Source: Lentihominibacter excrementipullorum
GTDB taxonomy: Bacteria; Bacillota; Clostridia; Peptostreptococcales; Anaerovoracaceae
DNA length: 5,045 nucleotides
Reading direction: 5' to 3'
Assembly: GCA_018713975.1 (NCBI GenBank)
Contig: DVOB01000042.1
Location: 1-5,045 of the forward strand
Below are positions 1 through 5,045 of this stretch, piece after piece; position 1 is the first letter of the stretch; every line of letters begins with the position of its first letter. The translations under genes were made by a program, and so were the position numbers. The notes beneath the pieces were generated by a model. The model worked only from the letters and a program-made list of their open reading frames with translations, was not told the origin of the DNA and searched no databases.

Positions 1-62
1 TCAAACAGCAATTATTTGCTGATTAATTGCGTCAAACAGCAATTATTTGCTGATTAATTGCG
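1..62. repeat. Two exact tandem copies of a 31-bp repeat with internal dyads
   Basis: Bases 1-31 and 32-62 are identical, with no spacer, and the period continues for two more bases (TC at 63-64). Each copy begins TCAAACAGC and contains a 7-bp dyad GCAATTA-N9-TAATTGC (8-14/24-30 and 39-45/55-61). An alternative 5-bp hairpin AGCAA/TTGCT lies inside each (7-11/16-20). The first copy starts at the very first base of the window, so more copies may lie upstream. Neither hairpin is followed by a T-run, so they do not look like intrinsic terminators. The dyads could be binding sites for a dimeric regulator, or a local duplication without function. The repeat itself is certain; its role is unknown. 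Confidence 0.9.
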
Positions 63-72
63 TCCCAATGTT

Positions 73-101
73 TTTTGACATTTCTGTAATTTGTGTCAAA
101 A
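73..101. promoter_or_regulatory. Inverted repeat TTTTGACA-N13-TGTCAAAA, possible operator
   Basis: A perfect 8-bp inverted repeat (73-80 and 94-101) has half-site centres 21 bp apart, about two helical turns, which is the usual geometry for a dimeric DNA-binding protein. It ends 24 bp before the -35 box. The half-site core TTGACA recurs as the -35 hexamer at 126-131, and GTCAAA also begins each junction of the upstream tandem repeat. As RNA it would be a weak AT-rich hairpin without a T-tract, so a DNA operator is the likelier reading. No regulator family is identified. Confidence 0.4.
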
Positions 102-125
102 TAACAAAAAATAACCGGAAAACTG

Positions 126-154
126 TTGACAATGAACCAAAGCAGTATTATTAT
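126..154 (+). promoter_or_regulatory. Sigma-A type promoter of the asnB operon
   Basis: The -35 hexamer TTGACA (126-131) is a perfect consensus match and is followed after 17 bp by TATTAT (149-154), one mismatch from TATAAT. Transcription would start near 160-162, about 20 bases before the base of T-box Stem I. This agrees with a leader that begins shortly before the riboswitch. An overlapping TATTAT at 146-151 would give a 14-bp spacer and is less likely. Confidence 0.8.
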
Positions 155-264
155 TAGAGCCAATAAAAGAATATATCAAAGGCGATGATGAAGAGAAGTA
201 GTCTGGGCGGCCGCCCGCAGTGAGTCGGGGATAGTGGAAACCCGGTGGAAGGACTCAGGTGAAT

Positions 265-267
265 AAC
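265..267 (+). promoter_or_regulatory. T-box specifier codon AAC (Asn)
   Basis: The triplet AAC follows the GAA strand (261-263) that would pair with the AGTA S-turn strand (197-200) of the specifier loop, and it is followed by a purine (A268), as is usual. CTTC at 269-272 can pair with GAAG at 190-193 to close the loop from below. AAC is an asparagine codon, in agreement with asnB. A second AAC at 282-284 lies in the ACCGAAA segment that is common to T-boxes of different specificity, so it is not preferred. Confidence 0.8.
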
Positions 268-412
268 ACTTCGGAGCTGTGAACCGAAATCGTCGGATAC
301 AGGCGCAGGAGCGCGGAAGAGAATTCGAAAGAAAGTAGGGGAGACGGGATCGGCCCGTTACAGCCGATACAACTGTTGGGTTGGAAAGGTGGGGCTTCTT
401 CGTAAGCTCAAC

Positions 413-449
413 ATAGGTGGCACCGCGGATATGTGGCTATTCGTCCTAT
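413..449 (+). promoter_or_regulatory. T-box antiterminator with UGGC tRNA-acceptor bulge
   Basis: Helix A1 is ATAGG (413-417) paired with CCTAT (445-449). Then comes the canonical seven-base bulge TGGCACC (418-424). Helix A2 is GCGGATA (425-431) paired with TATTCGT (438-444), with two G-U pairs. The loop is 432-437. The first four bulge bases, UGGC, are complementary to a tRNA 3' end GCCA, so the discriminator must be G, as in tRNA-Asn. The 3' strand 438-449 is shared with the 5' arm of the terminator, so the two structures exclude each other. Confidence 0.9.
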
Positions 450-480
450 ATTTAGAGGAGAATAGCCACTTTTATATTTT
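433..480 (+). terminator. Regulated intrinsic terminator of the T-box
   Basis: GTGGCTATTC (433-442) pairs perfectly with GAATAGCCAC (460-469). After a bulged G443 the stem can extend through TCCT/AGGA (444-447 with 456-459), leaving an eight-base loop. The stem is followed directly by TTTTATATTTT (470-480). It should form when tRNA-Asn is charged and the antiterminator is not stabilised, stopping transcription before asnB. Confidence 0.93.
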
Positions 481-488
481 ACGCGGAT

Positions 489-513
489 CCTGCCAAAGGC
501 AGGAGGAAAGGAG
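489..513 (+). promoter_or_regulatory. asnB ribosome binding region with small hairpin
   Basis: AAAGGAG (507-513) lies seven bases before the ATG at 521 and is the best-spaced Shine-Dalgarno sequence. An extra AGGAGG (501-506) lies 14 bases away. CCTGCC (489-494) and GGCAGG (498-503) form a tight 6-bp hairpin with a three-base loop that covers the first half of AGGAGG but leaves AAAGGAG free. This binding site decides the start at 521 over upstream in-frame ATGs. Confidence 0.75.
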
Positions 514-520
514 TGCTGCC

Positions 521-2107
521 ATGTGTTCGATAATGGGGTATGAAGGAAAAGACACCTGTTTCGAGAAATTTATGGAAGGATTTGAGAGGAGCGTTCCAAG
601 GGGGCCGGATATGTCCCGTGTTATCGAGACGGACGGAGGAATACTGGGATTCCACAGGCTGGCCATCATGGATCCTGGAGAGGCAGGGATGCAGCCCTTC
701 GAGAGAGATGGAGACTATGTGGTATGCAATGGAGAGCTGTACGGATTCAGACAGGTCAAAGAGAACCTTGAAGAAGAAGGGTACATGTTCGAATCTGACA
801 GCGATTGTGAGATCATATTACCGCTGTACAGAAAGTATGGTGTGGATATGTTCACGAAGTTAGATGCTGAGTTCGCTATGGTGATCTACGACAGCAGGAG
901 GGGCTCCTTCGTCGCGGCGAGAGATCCCATCGGCATAAGGCCCCTCTTTTACGGCCGATCCGAGATGGGAGGGATGTTCTTCGCCAGTGAAGCCGGAAAC
1001 CTGGTGGGACTGACCGATAAGATAATGCCGTTCCCGCCGGGGCATTATTACAAGGACGGGGAATTCCACAGATATACAGACGTTACAGCTGTCAGCCGGT
1101 ACTGCGAAGACGATATAGACCTCATATGCGAAAACATCAGGGAAAAGCTGATAGCCGGAGTTGCCAAGAGGCTGGATTCCGATGCCCCGCTTGGCTTCCT
1201 TCTGAGCGGTGGTCTGGACAGTTCGCTTGTTTGCGCCATAGCACAGAAATTGATGCCTGAAAACCCTATAAGGACCTTTGCTATAGGAATGGAGGAGGAT
1301 GCTATCGATTTGAAATACGCCGCGGAGGCGGCAGAATATATAGGAAGCCAGCACACCGAGATAATAATAGATACGGATATGGTCCTCAGTTCCCTCAGGG
1401 AGGTCATAGGGGCAATGGGGACATTCGATATAACCACCATAAGGGCGGGAATGGGAATGTATCTCGTCTGCAAGGCTATCAGAGAAACCACCGACGTGAA
1501 GGTACTGCTGACCGGCGAGATATCCGACGAACTGTTCGGGTACAAATACACCGACTTCGCACCGTCGCCGGAGGCTTTTCAGCAGGAATCGGTAAAGAGG
1601 ATAAGCGAGATATACATGTACGACGTGCTGAGAGCCGACAGGTGCATAAGCGACAACTCTATCGAAGCCAGGGTGCCGTTCGGAGACCTGGATTTCGTCA
1701 GATATGTGATGGCCATAGACCCGGAGAAGAAGATAAACATATACGGGAAGGGCAAGTATCTGCTCAGAAAGGCCTTCGAAGGCGACTATCTGCCACACCA
1801 CATACTGTACAGGGAAAAGGCAGCCTTCAGCGACGCCGTCGGACATTCTCTGGCAGACGATATAAAGAAATACGCTGAAAAATGCTATAGTGACGAGGCG
1901 TTCGCGAAGAAAAGAAAGAAGTACGCGTATCATTGCATCCCGTTTACCAAGGAATCACTGCTGTATCGGGAGTTGTTCGAGGAGCAGTATCCCGGTCAGG
2001 CAGAGATGATAAAGGATTTCTGGATGCCAAACAGGCAGTGGGAAGGATGCGACGTGGATGATCCGAGTGCAAGAGCACTGTCTAACTATGGCGAAAGTGG
2101 TATATGA
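521..2107 (+). CDS. asnB: Asparagine synthetase B, glutamine-hydrolysing
   Basis: This 528-residue cytoplasmic enzyme makes asparagine from aspartate, ATP and glutamine (EC 6.3.5.4). The start at 521 is fixed by the ribosome binding site and by MCSIMG. Cys2 must become the N-terminal nucleophile, so the in-frame ATG at 389, inside the T-box, cannot be the true start. The class II glutaminase domain covers about 2-190, with RGPD (27-30), R46, NGELY (70-74) and D95 in SDSDCE as glutamine-site residues. The synthetase domain has the pyrophosphate loop LSGGLDSS (228-235), TTIRA (305-309), GEISDELFG (332-340), EARVPF (382-387) and the REKAAFSD segment with K433, matching the catalytic lysine region of E. 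coli AsnB. The tail DDPSAR resembles E. coli AsnB. Length is close to the 554 residues of E. coli AsnB. GEISDE replaces the commoner GEGSDE/GEGADE wording, but its acidic residues are kept. It is the first gene behind the Asn T-box. Confidence 0.97.
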   Translation: MCSIMGYEGKDTCFEKFMEGFERSVPRGPDMSRVIETDGGILGFHRLAIMDPGEAGMQPFERDGDYVVCNGELYGFRQVKENLEEEGYMFESDSDCEIILPLYRKYGVDMFTKLDAEFAMVIYDSRRGSFVAARDPIGIRPLFYGRSEMGGMFFASEAGNLVGLTDKIMPFPPGHYYKDGEFHRYTDVTAVSRYCEDDIDLICENIREKLIAGVAKRLDSDAPLGFLLSGGLDSSLVCAIAQKLMPENPIRTFAIGMEEDAIDLKYAAEAAEYIGSQHTEIIIDTDMVLSSLREVIGAMGTFDITTIRAGMGMYLVCKAIRETTDVKVLLTGEISDELFGYKYTDFAPSPEAFQQESVKRISEIYMYDVLRADRCISDNSIEARVPFGDLDFVRYVMAIDPEKKINIYGKGKYLLRKAFEGDYLPHHILYREKAAFSDAVGHSLADDIKKYAEKCYSDEAFAKKRKKYAYHCIPFTKESLLYRELFEEQYPGQAEMIKDFWMPNRQWEGCDVDDPSARALSNYGESGI

Positions 2108-2110
2108 GAA

Positions 2111-2116
2111 GGGAGG
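2111..2116 (+). promoter_or_regulatory. glnN ribosome binding site
   Basis: GGGAGG lies in the 19-bp gap after the asnB stop, ten bases before the ATG at 2127. It selects that ATG over in-frame ATGs at 2058 and 2088, which lie inside asnB and lack a comparable site. Confidence 0.8.
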
Positions 2117-2126
2117 AAATGGGATA

Positions 2127-4226
2127 ATGGACAGGATATCGGAAATTTTTGGAGAAAAAGTGTTCAGCGATGTGGTCATGAAGGAGCGGTTGCCGGAGAA
2201 GGCGTACGAAGCCCTTCACAGACATATCGAAGAAGGTACTGAGCTTGATGGAACGACGGCGGATGTAATAGCCACAGCTATGAAAAACTGGGCCATGGAA
2301 AAGGGGGCTACCCACTTCACTCATTGGTTCCAGCCAATGACAGGAGTGACGGCGGAAAAGCATGACAGCTTCATGTTCCCTGACAAGAATGGAGCTATAA
2401 TGACCAATTTCTCCGGAAAAGAGCTGATAAAGGGAGAGCCGGATGCCTCCAGTTTCCCGTCAGGAGGTATAAGAGCTACCTTTGAGGCGAGAGGATATAC
2501 GGCCTGGGATCCAAGCTCGTACGTTTTCATAAAGGGCAACACCATGTGCATACCGACGGTTTTCTGCTCGTACGATGGGGAAGCTCTTGACAAGAAGACG
2601 CCGCTGCTCCTTTCCATGGAGGCCCTCGACAGGCAGGCTGTGAGACTGATGAGGATCTTCGGGGAAGAAGTCTCGAGAGTCACTACAACTGTAGGGCCGG
2701 AGCAGGAATACTTTCTGATACCTGCGGAGCTTTACAAAAAGCGAAAGGATCTGAGGTACTGCGGAAGGACGCTGGTGGGGGCAAAGCCGCCTAAAACTCA
2801 GGAGCTGGATGATCACTATTTCGGAGTCATCAAGACCAAGGTGGCCGAATATATGGCTGACCTTGACAATGAGCTGTGGCAGCTGGGAATTCCGGCCAGT
2901 ACCGAGCACAATGAGGTGGCGCCTTCCCAACATGAGCTGGCTCCTATATTCAGCACTGCCAACATCGCTTCGGACTACAACCAGCTTACTATGGAGATGA
3001 TGAAGCGCGTGGCGGAGAGACACGGGTTGAGATGCCTGCTTCACGAAAAACCTTTCGCCGGCATAAACGGCAGTGGCAAGCACATCAACTGGTCCATCGC
3101 CACCGAGGATGGCGAGAACCTGCTGAAGCCGGGAAAAGATCCTGTTTCCAACACCAGGTTCCTGCTGTTGCTGAGTGCAGTTATAAAAGCCGTGGACGAT
3201 TATCAGGATCTGCTGAGGATATCTGTCTCCGGAGCCAGCAATGACCACAGATTGGGTGGCAACGAAGCGCCGCCGGCCATAATCTCCGTATTTCTGGGAG
3301 ATGACCTGCTTGAGGTCATGGAGGCCGTGGAAGAAGGAAAGACGTCGGTGCCTGAGCGAGAAAGGAGAATGGGTCTGAAAGCGGCTGTCCTGCCGGACAT
3401 AAAGAAGGATACGACTGACAGGAACAGGACATCGCCTTTTGCCTTTACGGGAAGCAGATTCGAATTCAGGATGGCCGGTTCGAGAACGGCCGTATCCTGT
3501 CCGGCATACATGCTCAACACTATGGTGGCCGAGTCTCTGAGACAGTTCGCAGATGCGCTCGAGGGGACGGAAGATGTGGAAAAGGCTGCAAGAGAGCTTG
3601 TGCGCGAAACTTACTCTGCTCATAAGCGTATTGTCTTTAACGGAGATAACTACTCCGCCGAATGGGTGAAGGAGGCGGAATCAAGAGGCTTGTTGAATCT
3701 GAAAACTACTGTCGACGCCCTGCCGTACTTCACCGCCGAAAAGAATGTGGAGCTGTTTGAAAAGCATAAGGTGTTCACGAGGCTGGAGCTGGAAGCCAGA
3801 CAGAGTATACTTTATGAGGAATATTACAAGAACGTCAACATAGAGGCCTTGACACTTCTGGATATGGTGAACAGGGATATCGTGCCTGCCGTGGCTGCCT
3901 ATATCAGAGAGCTGGCCGAGACAGCCGCGGTCAAGAAGGACTTGATAGGAGCGGACACCGTGTGCAGGACCGAAAAAAAGATGATATCAGCGTTGTCAGG
4001 ACTTTTGGATGAGCTGCATGACAAGAGCAGCGATTTGGAGTGGACCCTCGAGGAGTTCGATCCTGATTCCGACGTCAGAGATGCGGCAGAGTTCTTCTGC
4101 AGGAAGGTACTGCCGATAATGGACGAGATAAGAGAAGTCGTGGACGAGCTTGAAAAGAGGGTGGATGCCGTGCGCTGGCCGATGCCTGTATACGGAGACC
4201 TGCTGTTTTCCGGAGGTGGACAATGA
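2127..4226 (+). CDS. glnN: Glutamine synthetase type III (GSIII)
   Basis: This is a 699-residue cytoplasmic enzyme that joins ammonia to glutamate using ATP to give glutamine (EC 6.3.1.2). Its length, far above the roughly 450 of GlnA type I, and its motifs place it in the GSIII/GlnN family known from Bacteroides, some Clostridia and cyanobacteria. Seen in order: an N-terminal region with THWFQPMTG; GGIRATFEARGYTAWDP (113-129), typical of GSIII; GPEQEYF (190-196) with metal-site glutamates; NEVAPSQHELAP (262-273); the ATP/glutamate-site NGSGKHINWS (314-323); and RNRTSPFAFTG (432-442) followed by FEFRMAGS. About 540-699 is the mostly helical, charged C-terminal part of the family. The gene begins 19 bp after asnB and overlaps purF by four bases, so it is inferred to be co-transcribed behind the Asn T-box. 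It supplies the glutamine that both neighbours consume. I see no frameshift or missing catalytic motif. Confidence 0.96.
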   Translation: MDRISEIFGEKVFSDVVMKERLPEKAYEALHRHIEEGTELDGTTADVIATAMKNWAMEKGATHFTHWFQPMTGVTAEKHDSFMFPDKNGAIMTNFSGKELIKGEPDASSFPSGGIRATFEARGYTAWDPSSYVFIKGNTMCIPTVFCSYDGEALDKKTPLLLSMEALDRQAVRLMRIFGEEVSRVTTTVGPEQEYFLIPAELYKKRKDLRYCGRTLVGAKPPKTQELDDHYFGVIKTKVAEYMADLDNELWQLGIPASTEHNEVAPSQHELAPIFSTANIASDYNQLTMEMMKRVAERHGLRCLLHEKPFAGINGSGKHINWSIATEDGENLLKPGKDPVSNTRFLLLLSAVIKAVDDYQDLLRISVSGASNDHRLGGNEAPPAIISVFLGDDLLEVMEAVEEGKTSVPERERRMGLKAAVLPDIKKDTTDRNRTSPFAFTGSRFEFRMAGSRTAVSCPAYMLNTMVAESLRQFADALEGTEDVEKAARELVRETYSAHKRIVFNGDNYSAEWVKEAESRGLLNLKTTVDALPYFTAEKNVELFEKHKVFTRLELEARQSILYEEYYKNVNIEALTLLDMVNRDIVPAVAAYIRELAETAAVKKDLIGADTVCRTEKKMISALSGLLDELHDKSSDLEWTLEEFDPDSDVRDAAEFFCRKVLPIMDEIREVVDELEKRVDAVRWPMPVYGDLLFSGGGQ
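4212..4216 (+). promoter_or_regulatory. purF ribosome binding site within the end of glnN
   Basis: GGAGG lies in the last codons of glnN, six bases before the purF ATG at 4223. With the ATGA stop/start overlap, it suggests translational coupling of purF to glnN. Confidence 0.8.
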
Positions 4227-5045
4227 AGCCGAGAGAGGAATGCGGAGTCTTCGGAGTAATGACGCCGAAGGTGGCGGACGTGGCAGGTATGAGCTATTAC
4301 GGGCTATATGCCCTCCAGCATCGTGGGCAGGAAAGCTGTGGCATAGTGGTCAACGACGACGGAGTCTTTTCCTCCCACAAGGATCTGGGACTGGTGAGCG
4401 ACGTGTTTTCAAAGGATGTGCTGGCAAAGCTCCCTCAGGGGAAGATGGCTGTGGGACACGTGCGCTACGGGACCACCGGGGCCAGCAACCGCAATAACTG
4501 CCAACCGATAGAGGTGAATCACCAGAAGGGCAGGATGGCCCTGGCTCACAACGGCAACCTCAGCAACGCAGGAAAGCTGCGGGATGAACTGGAACTTTCG
4601 GGAGCCATCTTTCACTCTACCAGCGATACGGAGACCATAGCCTATATCATAACAAGAGAGAGACTCAGGACATCGTCCATAGAGGAGGCGGTGAAATCGG
4701 CTGTAAAATATCTGGAGGGGGCTTACTCTCTGGTGCTGATGTCGCCTCGAAAGCTCATATGTGTCAGAGACCCTCATGGATTTCGTCCGCTGTGCTACGG
4801 GAAGACGGAGGACGGAGCGTATGTGATAGCCTCTGAAAGCTGTGGCCTCAGTGCTGTAGGGGCAAGATTCATACGGGATGTAGAGCCGGGAGAGCTGATA
4901 GTATTCAGCGAAGATGGAGTCATCTCGGATATGACAGGAGATGTCACGGAAAGGAGAAGGTGCATCTTCGAATACATATATTTTGCAAGACCTGATTCCG
5001 TTCTGGATGGTGTGTCGGTACACAGAGCCAGAGTTAAGGCGGGTG
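4223..5045 (+). CDS. purF: Amidophosphoribosyltransferase (glutamine PRPP amidotransferase), 3' part outside window
   Basis: This enzyme catalyses the first committed step of purine synthesis, PRPP plus glutamine to 5-phosphoribosylamine (EC 2.4.2.14). The start ATG overlaps the glnN stop as ATGA. The 274 codons present read MKPREECGVFGV, in which Cys7 should be the N-terminal nucleophile after removal of a six-residue propeptide. B. subtilis PurF carries a longer propeptide, and in E. coli the Cys follows Met directly. Glutaminase residues are visible: HRGQES, R81 in GHVRYGTTG, N110-G111 in HNGNL, and D135 in SDTE. RDPHGFRPL and EYIYFARPDS follow. C247, just before EYIYFARPDS, matches the first [4Fe-4S] ligand of the B. 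subtilis-type enzyme. The phosphoribosyltransferase domain with the PRPP loop and the remaining cysteines would lie beyond the window; the family is usually 460-510 residues. GlmS, GltB and AsnB are excluded by the EYIYFARPDS region. Confidence 0.95.
   Translation, partial: MKPREECGVFGVMTPKVADVAGMSYYGLYALQHRGQESCGIVVNDDGVFSSHKDLGLVSDVFSKDVLAKLPQGKMAVGHVRYGTTGASNRNNCQPIEVNHQKGRMALAHNGNLSNAGKLRDELELSGAIFHSTSDTETIAYIITRERLRTSSIEEAVKSAVKYLEGAYSLVLMSPRKLICVRDPHGFRPLCYGKTEDGAYVIASESCGLSAVGARFIRDVEPGELIVFSEDGVISDMTGDVTERRRCIFEYIYFARPDSVLDGVSVHRARVKAG

Larger units (their letters stand above)
183..480 (+). promoter_or_regulatory. T-box riboswitch, tRNA-Asn responsive, leader of asnB
   Basis: This is a complete T-box leader. 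In order it shows: a Stem I base helix (183-189 with 289-295); the AGTA S-turn strand (197-200); an AG-bulge-like AGTGAG (219-224) and apical AGTGG (233-237); GAA followed by specifier AAC (261-267); the common ACCGAAA segment (283-289); AGTAGG (334-339) with ACGGG/CCCGTTA (344-348/354-360); the T-box sequence AGGTGGCACCGCGG (415-428); and a terminator. Two hairpins compete in the middle: 344-348/354-358 and 349-354/363-368 (ATCGGC/GCCGAT). The first fits the conserved T-box pattern. In this family, uncharged tRNA reads the specifier with its anticodon and docks its NCCA end in the antiterminator bulge, allowing read-through. AAC specifier, UGGC bulge (matching discriminator G, as in tRNA-Asn) and asparagine synthetase downstream all agree. 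The fold of 201-260 is less certain. Confidence 0.95.

Noticed and set aside
1..62. A CRISPR array
   Set aside because: The 31-bp copies are directly adjacent with no spacers between them.
75..103. A second promoter with TTGACA at 75-80 as -35
   Set aside because: At 17 bp spacing the -10 would be AAAATA, a poor match, whereas the promoter at 126-154 is near consensus and correctly placed before the T-box. TTGACA at 75 is better explained as one arm of the inverted repeat.
282..284. Second AAC triplet as the T-box specifier
   Set aside because: It lies in ACCGAAA, a segment shared by T-boxes of many specificities, and is followed by C. The AAC at 265-267 follows GAA and precedes a purine as expected.
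389..520. Upstream extension of asnB to an ATG at 389
   Set aside because: This stretch overlaps the T-box, its antiterminator and its terminator. The enzyme needs Cys next to the initiator Met, which only the ATG at 521 provides, and that ATG has a well-spaced AAAGGAG.
860..1933. Long minus-strand open frame opposite asnB
   Set aside because: It lies wholly antisense to a clear AsnB coding region, shows no recognisable protein family, and is explained by codon bias of the plus-strand gene.
2058..2126. Upstream starts for glnN at 2058 or 2088
   Set aside because: They lie inside asnB without a good ribosome binding site. The ATG at 2127 follows GGGAGG, and the sequence from there (MDRISEIFGEKVF) fits a GSIII N-terminus.
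2460..3623. Long minus-strand open frame opposite glnN
   Set aside because: It is antisense to conserved GSIII motifs, and its translation is rich in His, Arg and Ser with no family features; it is a shadow of the real gene.
4409..5023. Minus-strand open frame opposite purF
   Set aside because: It is antisense to well-conserved PurF sequence with no recognisable domain and no suitable start context.

Overview
The window looks like the start of a nitrogen-assimilation operon from a member of the Clostridia (Bacillota). The signs are a Gram-positive T-box leader, strong GGAGG-type ribosome binding sites, a glutamine synthetase of the long type III family, an AsnB with clostridial-type wording in its synthetase domain, an Fe-S-type PurF, and heavy use of ATA (Ile) and AGA/AGG (Arg) codons at intermediate GC content. 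Genus cannot be decided from the sequence alone.

Layout: bases 1-125 are AT-rich and non-coding. They hold two exact, adjacent copies of a 31-bp repeat, each containing a dyad, followed by an inverted repeat TTTTGACA-N13-TGTCAAAA. A consensus-like sigma-A promoter (TTGACA, 17 bp, TATTAT) lies at 126-154. From about 183 to 480 there is a complete T-box riboswitch. It has a Stem I with an AAC (Asn) specifier, a conserved mid-leader segment, a T-box sequence whose UGGC bulge fits the GCCA end of tRNA-Asn, a well-formed antiterminator, and a mutually exclusive intrinsic terminator. No gene lies in 1-520.

Three genes then run on the plus strand with almost no gaps: asnB (521-2107, glutamine-hydrolysing asparagine synthetase), glnN (2127-4226, type III glutamine synthetase, 19 bp after asnB) and purF (from 4223, amidophosphoribosyltransferase, overlapping glnN by ATGA and cut by the window end after 274 codons).

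The logic is compact: GlnN makes glutamine from ammonia and glutamate, while AsnB and PurF both spend glutamine, for asparagine and for the first step of purine synthesis. All three appear to sit behind one tRNA-Asn sensing switch, so low asparagine charging would be expected to raise glutamine production and PurF as well as AsnB. That coupling, inferred from gene order with no terminator seen between the genes, is the most interesting thing here. The enzymes themselves belong to well-known families.
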